Of a DNA stretch of 64,000 nucleotides, positions 33,400 through 43,402 are shown one piece after another. This DNA comes from an uncultured Bacteroidia bacterium (GTDB lineage Bacteria > Bacteroidota > Bacteroidia > Bacteroidales > CAJPTX01). The translations under genes were made by a program, and so were the position numbers. The DNA lies in assembly GCA_947252645.1 (NCBI GenBank), contig CAMXWF010000002.1, positions 124,001-188,000 of the forward strand. Reading direction: 5' to 3'. Within the stretch, counting starts at the first letter, position 1. Each line of letters opens with the position of its first letter. The notes below the pieces were generated by a model. It made no database searches, had not been told where the DNA came from, and saw only the letters and a program-made list of their open reading frames with translations.

Positions 33400-36300
33400 A
33401 TGAACGCCATGAAAGCTAAACGCACCACCGTCTTCCTCTGGGGAAGCATTGCGCTGGTCCTTCTCCTTGTACTCCTGACCATTGGCCTGTTCAGATTTTT
33501 CACAGCCACCGACTCCAGCATCTCGCAGGACTTCCAGCTCTTCCGTCCCTATATCGCGGCCTACACCTCGGGCTCTATCCCTCGGGCTGGCCACATCGAG
33601 GTGGCCTTCGCCAAACCAGCCATCGCCTACGAGCAGGTCGGTAGCTCCGCCGACAAAATCATCGCCTTCTCCCCGAAAATCAAGGGGCACGCCCAGTGGC
33701 AAGACGATCATACCCTGCGCTTTACGCCCGATGGGCCACTCCCCTCGGGCATGCAGTACCTAGCCACTATACGCCTGGATAGGGTCTTTGACTCTGTCCC
33801 CGATGCGGCTGAAAAATTCAAGTTCTCCTTTCGGGTCATCGAGCAGCAGGTCGAGCTGGCCCGGTGCTACATCTTCTCCGACCTCCAGGGGGACCGCATA
33901 GTCAATCAGGCTCGGGGCTCCATCTTCACCGCAGACCAAGCCTCCCTAGAGGACATCCAATCAGGACTCAGTATCACCACCGACGCGGGAACGGCTGTCG
34001 CTGTCCACGTGGAGCAGACCGCTGGCCAAGGGCAGTACACCTTCTCCAGCGACCCCCTCCCAGAAAAAACCGCCACCTGCCAGCTCCTCTTCAATGCCAA
34101 GCAGATCGGCGCCAAGCAGGATGTCAGCCTGCGGCTGCCTATCCCCGACCAATCGCAGTTCTCGGCCCTCGACTGCATCCCGCTCGACCCCAGCGGCCAG
34201 CACCTCATGCTCATCTTCTCCCAGCCCCTCGACCCCGCGCAGTCGCTCGATGGCCTCATACACGCCGACCAAATCAACAGCCTCCGTACCCAGATTGAGG
34301 GGAATACCGTCTCCATCACCCTGCCTAACCAGCTGCAGGGGCAGCTCAACCTCTATGCCGAGGCCGGCATTCGTTCTAAAACCGGGCGGGTCATGGCCGC
34401 CCAGTGCGCCTTCCAGCCCATCATGGTGGGCACCTTCCCCGAAGTGGCCTTCCTCCAGTCGGGCAATATCCTCCCGGCAGCTGGCAAAGTCCTGCTACCC
34501 TTTAGAGCACAGGGGCTCCGCGCAGTGGATGTCTTCATCTATCAGGTCTACAGTAGCAACATGCTCTACTCCTACCAGCTACAAACTGGCTATGCTTCCG
34601 AATCCCTCCGCCGCGTGGGCAAGCTCTGCTGCCGTAAAACCATCCCGCTCGACGACCATGCCCTCGCTGGGGGCGCAGGGGTCTACGCACTCGACCTGAC
34701 CGATCTGGTGGCGGCCACGCCAGGTGTCACCCTCCAGGTAGGGCTGAGCATGCGCAGAGAACTCTCTACGCTCTCCACTGAGCCTCTCGAGCAGTTTATG
34801 CTCAACGAGAACAATGCACGTACTCTCGGCTATGGTGATCCCTTTGCAGATGACTACCGCTCCTACGATTGGGAACTGCGAAACGACCCCACCTCCGACT
34901 CCTACTACGCCTTTCGCGGCATAGAGTGGAAAAACCTGCTCGTCTCAAACATCGGCCTCATCGCCAAGCAGGGACTCGATAGCTCGCTACGCATCTACAC
35001 CACCAACCTCATGCGGGGCAAGCCCGTGAGTGGGGTCGACCTCACACTCTACAGCTACCAACTACAGCCCATGGCCAGGGGCACTAGCGATGCCAACGGA
35101 CTGGTCAATTTCGAACTCAAGCCCAACCAGCAGCCCTTCATCGTGGAGGCCGTCTCGGGCAGCGACCACTCATACCTTGTGGTGGACGAGAATGGCCAGG
35201 AACTCTCCTACTCCTCCTTTGAGGTGGGCGGCTCGCAAGGACAAAATGGGCTCCGCGGATTCTTCTACGGTGAGCGCGATGTCTGGCGACCCGGCGACTC
35301 CATCTTCCTCACGCTCATGCTCGATAGCCGGCACCTCCACCTCCCAGAAGGACATCCCATACAGCTCACGCTCTTTTCCCCTACCAACCAGGTGGTCGAC
35401 CAAAAAGTGGTGCCGGCCAATAAAACCAACGTCTACACCTTCAGAACTGCCACCGCACCAGGGGATAGAACCGGCTACTACCAAGTAGAAGCTCAAGTCG
35501 GTACGGCGCGCATCGCCCACCCCGTGAGGGTCGAAACCATCAAGCCCAATAGGCTCAAGATCGCCCTCTCTTTCCAAGACTCTATCCTAACCACTCAGCG
35601 CAAAAACCAGGCCTTCCTGCGTGCAAGCTGGCTCCACGGCGGCGCAGCCCGGAACCTCCAGACGCGGATTGAGGTCGCGCTCGCGGCTATCGAAAAGCCC
35701 TTCCCAGCCTTTTCAGACTACTCCTTCTCCGAAGACCAGCACCAGGGATTTATGCCCATGGAGCAGGTTCATACTGGCGAGCTCAACGGACAGGGAGTAG
35801 AGAACCTCGCCATGCGCCTCCCCGATCCACCAAAAGGGGGCGCCATGTTCCACGCCAACTTCCTTGTCAGGGTCTTTGAGAGCGGCGGGAGCTACAGCAT
35901 CGTCACCCAGCAGGCCAAAGTCTCCCCCTACGAGGGCTATGTCGGCATCAAGGCGCCCAAGAGCGATCAGTACTACCTAGAAACCGATAAGGATCAAGAC
36001 TTCGAGTTCATCGCCCTCAACGAGGCGGGGCATCCTATGGATGACCAGCGCCTAGAGGTCACCGTCTACAAGCTCGAGTGGGGCTGGTGGTGGGAACACA
36101 ATAGCCGCACCCTGGCTGATTACCTGGCTTCCCAGGCGGCCAAAGTGGCACTGGCTCCCCAGATCATCAAAACCAATGCCCAAGGACGCGCCAACCTCCC
36201 CATCTCCCTCCAGTACCCCGCCTGGGGGCGCTACCTCGTGCGAGCTGTTGATATGCGCACGGGGCACGCCTGCTCCAGGGTAGTCTACTGGGATTGGCCT

Positions 36301-38970
36301 GCTTCCCTCCCACGCCCGGCCGACAGAATGGCCTCGCAATCCACCGTCCTACCCCTCACCGCCAACAAGGCAACCTATAGCGTTGGCGAAACCGTCCAGA
36401 TCAACGTACCCACACCGCCAGGCGCTATGCTCTTGGTCTCCATTGAGGATGGCTACTCAGTCCTCGAAAGCTATTGGCAGCCCACCGAGGCCGACAACAC
36501 CAAGGTCTCCTTCAAGGCCACTGCCAGCATGTCCCCAAACGCCTACGCCAACATATCCCTCATCCAGCCCTATGAGCAGTCAATCAACGACATGCCCTTG
36601 AGACTCTACGGCGTCATACCCGTCATGGTCGAAAACCCCAACTCCCGACTCCAACCCGTCATAGGACTCCCCGAGGAGGTCAGGCCGGGCAGCACTTTCG
36701 AAATCAAGCTCTCTGAGCAGAAAGGCCGTGCCATGACGGCCACCATCGCGTTGGTCGACCAAGGTCTGCTCGACGTCACAGCCTTTAAAACCCCAGACCC
36801 CTGGAAATACTTCTACAAAAAAATCGCCCTCGGCCCACGTACCTACGACCTCTACGACCAAATTATCGGGGCCTATGGAGGGCGACTCTCGGGGGTCCTG
36901 AGCGTGGGCGGAGATATGGCGTTTGCCGAGAGCGCCAAGCGCGAAACCGACCCGCTGGCCAACCGCTTTGTCCCGTTGGTGCGCTTCTTCGGCCCCTACG
37001 ACCTGCTGCGAGGCGAGAAGAAAACCCTCAAAGTCACCATGCCCGACTATGTCGGTGCTGTACGCGTCATGGTCGTGGTGGCCGCCGAGGATGCCTATGG
37101 AAGTGCCGAGCGCACACTAGCTGTCCGCCAGCCGCTCATGGTCCAGCCCACCTTACCACGGCAGCTGGCCACCGAGGAGAACTTCCTCCTGCCCGTCACC
37201 GTATTCTCCATGAAAGACAACCTTGGCCCAGTGGAGCTGAAGGTAGAGGCTCAAGGGGCCATGCAGCCGCAGGGAATTACGCATTTCTCGCTCCACATGG
37301 CTAAAGCGGGCGACACCACCCTGCTGGTCCCCATGCGCACGGCCTCCAAGGCAGGTGTGGCCACGGTCTCGGTCTCGGCTAAGGCCAAGGGCGAGAAGGC
37401 GGAATCCGCAATGAAAATCAACGTAGTGAACACTGCGCCCTACACCACGACCATCGCCGACCAAGTCCTAGGCGACAGGGCCAGCACCACCTTCCGCTTA
37501 CCACGCTACGCCCCTGGGAGCCAAGCCTCCGCGGAGCTACAGCTAAGCACCGCGCCCACACTCCCCTACAGGCGCCTACTCGACCAAATGCTCCACTACC
37601 CCCATCGTTGCGGCGAGCAGGTGGCTTCTATAGGAATGGTCACCCTGGCCTACCTCAAGCTCGTAAAGCCCCCAAAAGATCTCGCGGCGAGACTCCAGAA
37701 CGTGGTCAAAGAGCAGATCGGGCGACTTGCGCAGTATCAAATGGCCAGCGGGGGCTTCACCACCTGGCCTGGCTCTCACAACACCGACGAGTGGGTCACC
37801 AACCACGTTGGGCACTTCCTCCTACTCGCCAAAGAGGCTGGCTTCTCCGTGCCTGCTGGCATGCTCTCCGACTGGCTCAGGTATCAGCGCGGCAGGGCTA
37901 ATACCTGGAAGCCAAGAGCCGATGGCGCATCGAACCCAGCGGTCCAGGCCTATCGACTCTATACCATGGCTCTTGATGGCAAGGCCAATCTGAGCGCCAT
38001 GAACCGACTACTCGAATACCCCAACCGCTCGCTAGGGGCTACCTTCCAGCTCGCGGCCGCCTACCTCCTCGCGGGGAACAAGCAGGCTGTAGCAAAGCTC
38101 ATGGACAACCTGCAGCGCCCCACCGACTCAGCCGCTGCTCCCTGCTATTGGTATGAGTCCCAGCTGGTACTCCAGGCCCAGCGAGTCAACTTTGAGACCC
38201 TCAGGGGCGACAAGGAAAAGGCCTACCGGGCCATGAGCGACCTTGCTGCCCGCCTCTCCAAGGCCTCTTGGATTGGCACTCAGGAGGCCGGGCTAGCCAT
38301 GGCTGCTGCCATGCGCTTTAATACGCAGATGCCCACCCAGAACGCACCACTCCAGGCAAAAATCCAATACGCCAACCATGAGCAAAAGGTCGATGTCTCG
38401 AGTAGCCTGACCACCCTGCCCATCGAGCTCGACAAGTTCGTCACTTCTACCAAGCCTTGCGAAGTCAAAGTCTCCAGCCTACAGGCCACCCCCATCTATG
38501 CCGCCCTCATCGCAAGAGGCCAGCAGCTGAACACGATCTCCACCTCCTTTGCCCAGAATCTGGCCATCAACGTGGAGTATCAAACCCTAGAAGGCAATAG
38601 TCTCTCTCCCTGGAGCCTGCCACAAGGCACCGACTTCCTAATCAAGGTCACCGTGCGCGACCCCAACTACTCCAACGCACTCTCTAACCTCGTCCTCCAT
38701 CTGCAGGCCCCCTCGGGCTGGGAGCTGCGCAACCCCAACCTGGAGGGTGACCTGGGCCTACCCAACCCAGAATACACCTATCAGGAATACAGGGACCAGG
38801 AGGTGTTTACCTACTTCGACCTCGCGGGGCGCACTATGGCCACCTTCTCCTTCATGGTCAACGCAAGCTACCAGGGCCGGTTTACGCTGCAGCCCATCAC
38901 CTGTGAGGCCATGTACGATGGCAGCATTAGCGCACGTACTGCAGGGGCTACCGTGGAAGTTACCCGATGA
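33400..38970 (+). CDS. Alpha-2-macroglobulin family protein
   Basis: A 1856-residue envelope protease-trap protein. The start MNAMKAKRTTVFLWG is followed by one membrane helix (about 13-33), so it is anchored in the inner membrane facing the periplasm; no lipobox is seen. Repeated macroglobulin beta domains fill the N-terminal half (MG2-like YGERDVWRPGDSIFLTLML near 680). The A2M core has DQGLLDVTAF and RFFGPYDLL. The thioester site is HRCGEQ near residue 1408, keeping the Cys-Gly-Glu-Gln that forms the thioester, followed by the helical thioester domain. Bacterial homologues usually sit beside penicillin-binding protein 1C; that gene is absent here. The frame is open to 33235, but the membrane anchor fixes the start. 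Confidence 0.92.
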   Translation: MNAMKAKRTTVFLWGSIALVLLLVLLTIGLFRFFTATDSSISQDFQLFRPYIAAYTSGSIPRAGHIEVAFAKPAIAYEQVGSSADKIIAFSPKIKGHAQWQDDHTLRFTPDGPLPSGMQYLATIRLDRVFDSVPDAAEKFKFSFRVIEQQVELARCYIFSDLQGDRIVNQARGSIFTADQASLEDIQSGLSITTDAGTAVAVHVEQTAGQGQYTFSSDPLPEKTATCQLLFNAKQIGAKQDVSLRLPIPDQSQFSALDCIPLDPSGQHLMLIFSQPLDPAQSLDGLIHADQINSLRTQIEGNTVSITLPNQLQGQLNLYAEAGIRSKTGRVMAAQCAFQPIMVGTFPEVAFLQSGNILPAAGKVLLPFRAQGLRAVDVFIYQVYSSNMLYSYQLQTGYASESLRRVGKLCCRKTIPLDDHALAGGAGVYALDLTDLVAATPGVTLQVGLSMRRELSTLSTEPLEQFMLNENNARTLGYGDPFADDYRSYDWELRNDPTSDSYYAFRGIEWKNLLVSNIGLIAKQGLDSSLRIYTTNLMRGKPVSGVDLTLYSYQLQPMARGTSDANGLVNFELKPNQQPFIVEAVSGSDHSYLVVDENGQELSYSSFEVGGSQGQNGLRGFFYGERDVWRPGDSIFLTLMLDSRHLHLPEGHPIQLTLFSPTNQVVDQKVVPANKTNVYTFRTATAPGDRTGYYQVEAQVGTARIAHPVRVETIKPNRLKIALSFQDSILTTQRKNQAFLRASWLHGGAARNLQTRIEVALAAIEKPFPAFSDYSFSEDQHQGFMPMEQVHTGELNGQGVENLAMRLPDPPKGGAMFHANFLVRVFESGGSYSIVTQQAKVSPYEGYVGIKAPKSDQYYLETDKDQDFEFIALNEAGHPMDDQRLEVTVYKLEWGWWWEHNSRTLADYLASQAAKVALAPQIIKTNAQGRANLPISLQYPAWGRYLVRAVDMRTGHACSRVVYWDWPASLPRPADRMASQSTVLPLTANKATYSVGETVQINVPTPPGAMLLVSIEDGYSVLESYWQPTEADNTKVSFKATASMSPNAYANISLIQPYEQSINDMPLRLYGVIPVMVENPNSRLQPVIGLPEEVRPGSTFEIKLSEQKGRAMTATIALVDQGLLDVTAFKTPDPWKYFYKKIALGPRTYDLYDQIIGAYGGRLSGVLSVGGDMAFAESAKRETDPLANRFVPLVRFFGPYDLLRGEKKTLKVTMPDYVGAVRVMVVVAAEDAYGSAERTLAVRQPLMVQPTLPRQLATEENFLLPVTVFSMKDNLGPVELKVEAQGAMQPQGITHFSLHMAKAGDTTLLVPMRTASKAGVATVSVSAKAKGEKAESAMKINVVNTAPYTTTIADQVLGDRASTTFRLPRYAPGSQASAELQLSTAPTLPYRRLLDQMLHYPHRCGEQVASIGMVTLAYLKLVKPPKDLAARLQNVVKEQIGRLAQYQMASGGFTTWPGSHNTDEWVTNHVGHFLLLAKEAGFSVPAGMLSDWLRYQRGRANTWKPRADGASNPAVQAYRLYTMALDGKANLSAMNRLLEYPNRSLGATFQLAAAYLLAGNKQAVAKLMDNLQRPTDSAAAPCYWYESQLVLQAQRVNFETLRGDKEKAYRAMSDLAARLSKASWIGTQEAGLAMAAAMRFNTQMPTQNAPLQAKIQYANHEQKVDVSSSLTTLPIELDKFVTSTKPCEVKVSSLQATPIYAALIARGQQLNTISTSFAQNLAINVEYQTLEGNSLSPWSLPQGTDFLIKVTVRDPNYSNALSNLVLHLQAPSGWELRNPNLEGDLGLPNPEYTYQEYRDQEVFTYFDLAGRTMATFSFMVNASYQGRFTLQPITCEAMYDGSISARTAGATVEVTR

Positions 38971-39026
38971 GGACAATTTCTTGCCACAAACGTCATATCA
39001 TATACATTCCCAAAGTAACAGCAGTT

Positions 39027-39347
39027 ATGCAAATCGAACAATTCACGAGCTGGCTGGCCAAGGCCATGCCCAATGAGGCTCCAAAAGCCCAGGAGCACGT
39101 CAATGGCCTCTCCAAAATTGAGAGCCTGCTGAGGATCGACCTCGACCAGGCCATTAAGGGCCAGGGGGTGCAAAGCATTATCGACAAGGTGACCCCCTTG
39201 CTGGGTGGGGCGGGCGCTGCAGCCAGTAAACTGGGCGGCGGCATGCTGGGCGGGCTCCTCTCCAAGGCCGCGAGTTCGCTGGTCGGCAAGATCGACATCA
39301 AGTTCTTGCTCGGCCTCTACCAAAAATTCATGGCCTCGCAGAAGTAG
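39027..39347 (+). CDS. Small conserved-looking hypothetical protein
   Basis: A 106-residue protein, MQIEQFTSWLAKAMPNEAP, with an amphipathic N-terminal half and a central Gly/Ala/Leu-rich part (LLGGAGAAASKLGGGMLGGL) that could insert in or lie on a membrane. I do not recognise the family. It begins 56 bases after the macroglobulin gene and is followed by a clear terminator, so the two may share a transcript. Confidence 0.65.
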   Translation: MQIEQFTSWLAKAMPNEAPKAQEHVNGLSKIESLLRIDLDQAIKGQGVQSIIDKVTPLLGGAGAAASKLGGGMLGGLLSKAASSLVGKIDIKFLLGLYQKFMASQK

Positions 39348-39385
39348 TCTCTCCCTTGCCATTGCTCTAGCACGTTGTAATTCCT

Positions 39386-39425
39386 AAGCCCTTGGGTCAA
39401 GCCTCTGCTTGGCCTAGGGCTTTTT
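39386..39425 (+). terminator. Rho-independent terminator
   Basis: Left arm AAGCCCTTGGGTCAAG (39386-39401) pairs with CTTGGCCTAGGGCTT (39408-39422) with a few mismatches, followed by a run of T (39421-39425). It ends the macroglobulin/small-protein unit just before the MATE gene. Confidence 0.75.
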
Positions 39426-39434
39426 GTGCGCAGT

Positions 39435-40814
39435 ATGACTTCTCCATACCCCTGGCCACACCTCACTCCCCACTATCGGGAGACGCTCGCATTGGGCCTC
39501 CCGCTCATCGTCGCGCAGCTCGGGCAAATAGTCCTCGGCATGGTCGATAGCGCCATGATAGGCCAGTACGCCATGCTTGACCTCTCGGCGGCTTCCTTCT
39601 GTATCAACCTCTTCAACCTCCCCATCTTCTTTGCCCTAGGCTTTGGCTACGCCCTCACCCCCCGCATTGGCCAGCGTTACGCTCGGGGTGAACTCCTCGA
39701 TGCCGCGGCCACGCTGCGCTATGGTCTCATCATCAATGTGTTGCTAGGGCTCCTGCTGACCCTCATCATGGGCGCCCTCTACTGGTGCATCCCCTACTTC
39801 GGGCAGCCCGTTGAACTCCTAGGCCGCATCCAGGCCTACTATCTCACCGTGGTGGTCGCCCTGACCTTTATTACCGCCTTCAATGCCCTCAAGCAGTTCA
39901 CCGATGCCCTGGGCGACACCAAGGTCTCCATGTGGATCATGCTGGCAGGCAACGTGGGCAACATCTTCCTCAACTGGCTGCTCATCTTTGGCCATTGGGG
40001 CTTCCCCGCCCTAGGGCTACTAGGGGCAGGCATTGCCACGGCTGCCATGCGCCTCCTGATGCCGGTGGTGCTATTGGTCTACATAGTCTCTGCGCCGCGC
40101 TATCGGCGCTACCGAAAGGGCTTTCTGGCCCCACAATTGCCCCGAGGAGAAATGGGACGGCTGACCTCCATCGGCACCTTCATCGGCCTACAAATGGCCT
40201 TGGAAAACGGACTCTTTGCCCTCAGCATCATCATCGTTGGCTGGCTGGGCAGCGTCCCCCTAGCAGCACACCATATCGCCGTCACTGTCCAGTCCATCGG
40301 CTTCATGATTTTCTACGGCGCGGGAGCTGCCATCGCTATCCGTGTAAGCCACTTCTGGGGCCTCCACCAGTATGGCAATGCGCGCAGGGCTGCATTCGGC
40401 GGCCTGCATGTGGTCTTCCTCTTGGCAGCCATCGTCATGCTCCTACTCTTCCTGTGCCGAGACCACATCCCATGGATCTTCACCGACAACCCCCACGTGG
40501 CCGCCCTTGTGACCAGCCTGCTGTTGGTAGGCCTTCTGTATCAGCCAGCCGATGCGCTTCAAGTCACCATGGCCAATGCCGCCCGTGGCCTCGGCGAGTC
40601 GAAGAGCCTCATGATCATCTCTTTTATCGGCTATTTCCTCATTGCGCTCCCGCTCGCCTACTGCCTGGGCATACGCACCCCGCTGGCTACCGTGGGCGTT
40701 TGGCTCGCCTATCCCGTAGGCCTCGGGTTGGCCGGCTTGGGCTTCCTGTGCCGCTTTCACTACGTGCTACACCAAAAATATAAGCTCCACCCATATGCTA
40801 TCCACACTGAATAG
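39435..40814 (+). CDS. MATE family multidrug/Na+ exporter (NorM-like)
   Basis: A 459-residue inner-membrane antiporter with about 12 helices. The N-terminal RETLALGLPLIVAQLGQIVLGMVDSAMIGQ is the typical first MATE repeat, and the second repeat starts near residue 240 with IGTFIGLQMALENGLFA. ALKQFTDALGDTKVSM matches the NorM branch. I use the ATG at 39435 rather than a GTG nine bases earlier. It begins ten bases after a terminator, so its own promoter must overlap that region. The rRNA methyltransferase gene starts 12 bases after it. The substrate is unknown. Confidence 0.9.
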   Translation: MTSPYPWPHLTPHYRETLALGLPLIVAQLGQIVLGMVDSAMIGQYAMLDLSAASFCINLFNLPIFFALGFGYALTPRIGQRYARGELLDAAATLRYGLIINVLLGLLLTLIMGALYWCIPYFGQPVELLGRIQAYYLTVVVALTFITAFNALKQFTDALGDTKVSMWIMLAGNVGNIFLNWLLIFGHWGFPALGLLGAGIATAAMRLLMPVVLLVYIVSAPRYRRYRKGFLAPQLPRGEMGRLTSIGTFIGLQMALENGLFALSIIIVGWLGSVPLAAHHIAVTVQSIGFMIFYGAGAAIAIRVSHFWGLHQYGNARRAAFGGLHVVFLLAAIVMLLLFLCRDHIPWIFTDNPHVAALVTSLLLVGLLYQPADALQVTMANAARGLGESKSLMIISFIGYFLIALPLAYCLGIRTPLATVGVWLAYPVGLGLAGLGFLCRFHYVLHQKYKLHPYAIHTE

Positions 40815-40825
40815 CTCTTCGCGCT

Positions 40826-42232
40826 ATGGCACGACGGAATAAGCCCTTGCTTACCCAGGTAGCAATCACCCGCATGGCGGCTGAGGGTCGCTCGCTTGCC
40901 CAAACAGATAGGGGCACGCTCTTTGTCGAACACACCGTCCCAGGCGATCTGGTGGATGTCCAAGTGACCCGCCGCAAAGGCCATGCCCTAGAGGGCTACG
41001 TGGTGGCCTACCATGCCCGCTCGCCGCTGCGCATCGACCCCATTTGCGCCCATTTTGGCGTTTGCGGGGGCTGCCAGTGGCAGTCGGTCCCCTACGCCAT
41101 GGAGCTGGAGATGAAGCAGCAGCAGGTCTACGATCAGCTCGCCCGCATCGGCCACCTGACGCTACCCCCCTGCAACCCCATCCTCGGCGCAGCTACCCAG
41201 ACCTACTACCGCAATAAGCTCGAGTATACGTTTTCTCCCAGGGCCTGGCACGACACGCCCCTAGCCCCCGGGGAACAGCCCACGGGCCCCGAAAACGCCC
41301 TAGGGTTTCATGTGCCCCGACGGTTCGACCGCGTCCTCCACATCGACCATTGCTACCTCCAGCCCGAGCCCTCCAACGCCCTACGCAACTTCCTCTTTGA
41401 CTATGCCCAGCAGCACCACTTGACCTTCTACGACCCCACCACCCAGCAGGGCTTCCTACGCAACCTCATCGTCCGCACGGCCTCCACAGGCCAAAACATG
41501 GCCATCATCGTCTTCCACGACCACCTCCCCCACCTCATCGAGCCACTGATGGCCGAGGCCGCGCACCACTTCCCCTCCCTCTCCTCGCTCCTCTACGCCG
41601 TCAACCCCAAAGTCAACGATACCCTCTACGACCTGCCCATCCATTGCTTTGCGGGCCAGCAGCACATCCTAGAGCAAATGGGCGGACTCCATTTCATCGT
41701 CGGGCCCAAGTCCTTCTATCAAACCAACTCTGCCCAGGCCTACGCCCTCTACAGCCAGGTCAAGCGCATGGCAACCCAGGAGGCCCAAGGCACCATCTAC
41801 GACCTCTACACTGGCACAGGGCCTATCGCCCTCTTCTTGGCCGCTAGTGCACAGGCCGTCGTGGGCCTGGAGAGCGTCCCGGAGGCCATCGAGGACGCCA
41901 AACGCAACGCAACCCTGAACCACCTAGACAACGCCACCTTCTATGCCGGCGATGTCCTCGACCTCCTGCAAGATGAACTCTTCGCGCAGCACGGGTTCCC
42001 CAGCTGTATCGTCACCGACCCGCCGCGCGCGGGCATGCACCCCAAGGTGCTCCAGAAACTCCTGCAGGTAGCCCCACCGCGCATTGTCTATGTGAGCTGC
42101 AATCCCGCCACGCAGGCCCGTGACCTCGCGCTCCTTGCCTCGCGCTACGCGATCCGAGAAATACAGCCCGTGGACATGTTCCCCCGCACAAAGCATGTAG
42201 AAAACATCGCTTGCTTGGAGCGAAGAGACTAG
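40826..42232 (+). CDS. rlmD: 23S rRNA (uracil-5-)-methyltransferase, RlmD-like
   Basis: A 468-residue RumA/TrmA-family enzyme that makes m5U in 23S rRNA (U1939 in Escherichia coli; exact site here inferred). An N-terminal TRAM domain (residues 5-60) is followed by the iron-sulphur cluster motif CAHFGVCGGCQW, with further Cys later. The Rossmann core has FYQTNSAQAYALYSQV, DLYTGTGPIALFLA (SAM site), DPPRAGMHP and VSCNPATQARDL, whose Cys is the covalent nucleophile. Bacteroidota often have one RlmD-like enzyme, so the assignment at family level is firm. Confidence 0.9.
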   Translation: MARRNKPLLTQVAITRMAAEGRSLAQTDRGTLFVEHTVPGDLVDVQVTRRKGHALEGYVVAYHARSPLRIDPICAHFGVCGGCQWQSVPYAMELEMKQQQVYDQLARIGHLTLPPCNPILGAATQTYYRNKLEYTFSPRAWHDTPLAPGEQPTGPENALGFHVPRRFDRVLHIDHCYLQPEPSNALRNFLFDYAQQHHLTFYDPTTQQGFLRNLIVRTASTGQNMAIIVFHDHLPHLIEPLMAEAAHHFPSLSSLLYAVNPKVNDTLYDLPIHCFAGQQHILEQMGGLHFIVGPKSFYQTNSAQAYALYSQVKRMATQEAQGTIYDLYTGTGPIALFLAASAQAVVGLESVPEAIEDAKRNATLNHLDNATFYAGDVLDLLQDELFAQHGFPSCIVTDPPRAGMHPKVLQKLLQVAPPRIVYVSCNPATQARDLALLASRYAIREIQPVDMFPRTKHVENIACLERRD

Positions 42233-42571
42233 ATGAGGCATTTTTCGTATCCAAGATTTTTTCTACATTTACACATCTAACAGACATACATCAAGAAGCC
42301 GATTTACCCTCGTCATCGCTGTAGCTATGCTAGTCTCGCTACTGGGTACTGCAGCTGTTATTGAATCCCGTGCAGGGGAGCAGATGCCAGCCATCCGTGC
42401 GGAGTACGAGCTGGCCTGTGGTGGCGTTGTAACCACCACGACCGCCACCACGATTAGCAACGGCGGGAGTACCACCACGACCACTGCCACTGCTAGTGCT
42501 ACACGATGTTAACCCTGGGCCAATCACGCGCGGTGGTTCGCGAGTGGTTGGCCTTTTATCAAACTGATGAT
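42233..42571. other. Intergenic region, 339 bases
   Basis: Gap between rlmD and the GLPGLI gene. The start is AT-rich (ATTTTTCGTATCC, then TTTTTTCTACATTTACAC). Apart from the doubtful Thr-rich frame at 42327-42512 I see nothing. A promoter for the GLPGLI pair is expected but no TAnnTTTG match stands out. Confidence 0.4.
42327..42512 (+). CDS. Possible small secreted Thr-rich peptide
   Basis: A 61-codon frame, MLVSLLGTAAVIES, ending in a tail of Thr runs (TTTTATTISNGGSTTTTTATASATRC). In the same frame upstream, RFTLVIAVAMLVSLLGTAAV would be a good signal peptide or membrane anchor, but it has no ATG, so the true start may be a rarer codon. Two Cys flank the Thr tail. No family recognised. It fills the gap before the GLPGLI gene and may be spurious. 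Confidence 0.3.
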   Translation: MLVSLLGTAAVIESRAGEQMPAIRAEYELACGGVVTTTTATTISNGGSTTTTTATASATRC

Positions 42572-43402
42572 ATGAGTAGACGTTTCCAATTCGGCGTATT
42601 CCTTCTATCCCTAGCGTTGCTAGGCACCTCCGGGGCTATTTCTGCCCAGCAGAGCGGACGGGCGGTCTATAGGGCCTATACGTTCTACGCCGCCGACTCG
42701 GGAAAGCTGGCAACCTTAGACTTCTCGCCCCAGCGGGCGGTCTATGTGGGTGAGGAGTACACTGGGAAATTGCGTACAAAGCTCACCAAGCAGGTTTTCA
42801 CTCAGGACAACGGTCACCAGTTCATCAATCAAACGGTGACCATCTACCCTGGCGACGTCTATGTCCAGAGCAATTACCTAGAGAACCAGATGGCCTCCTA
42901 TGCCACGATGGTTCGGGGTAATTCCGTCTTTGAGTACGTGGTGGAGGAGTCTATTCCCCGTATCCGCTGGGAGCTGGTGGACTCCACGCGCACCATCGCA
43001 AACATGGAGGCGCACGCCGCCAAGGGCACTTTTAGGGGTCGTACATACTTGGCCTGGTACGTACCGGCCATTCCTGTAAGCAGTGGGCCCTGGAAGCTCT
43101 CGGGCCTCCCAGGCTTGATTGTGGAGGCTACGGAGCTCCACGGCGTGTTCGCCTTCATTTTACAATCCATCGAGATCCAGGCTGATCACCAGGTGCCAGA
43201 GGTCGCCTTCCCCAAAACGGCCACCCGTATTCCCCTGTCGCGCTACGCCTACTACCACGACAACAAGTCGGCCTCGGAAAACGAGCTCCTCCAGGCTCGT
43301 GCGCCTCGGGGCGCAGAGTTGACGACAAAGTCTGATGCCGACGGGGGCGATCCCTACGATGTCGAGCTTAATTTCCGCGACCTTGTAGACGCAGAGCAGT
43401 GA
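42572..43402 (+). CDS. GLPGLI family protein
   Basis: A 276-residue exported protein. The signal peptide is MSRRFQFGVFLLSLALLGTSGAISAQ; the mature part carries the defining motif GPWKLSGLPGLIVEA near residue 175. The family is a periplasmic/outer-membrane-associated group of Bacteroidota whose genes pair with TonB-receptor-like genes; its function is unknown. The frame is open 22 codons upstream, but the signal peptide fixes the ATG at 42572. Its TGA stop overlaps the GTG start of the next gene, so the two are translationally coupled. Confidence 0.88.
   Translation: MSRRFQFGVFLLSLALLGTSGAISAQQSGRAVYRAYTFYAADSGKLATLDFSPQRAVYVGEEYTGKLRTKLTKQVFTQDNGHQFINQTVTIYPGDVYVQSNYLENQMASYATMVRGNSVFEYVVEESIPRIRWELVDSTRTIANMEAHAAKGTFRGRTYLAWYVPAIPVSSGPWKLSGLPGLIVEATELHGVFAFILQSIEIQADHQVPEVAFPKTATRIPLSRYAYYHDNKSASENELLQARAPRGAELTTKSDADGGDPYDVELNFRDLVDAEQ

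Noticed and set aside
42269..42527. Imperfect ACC/ACG repeats before the GLPGLI gene as a possible CRISPR-like or tandem repeat array
   Set aside because: The repetition only reflects Thr codons; there are no spacers of regular length and no cas genes.
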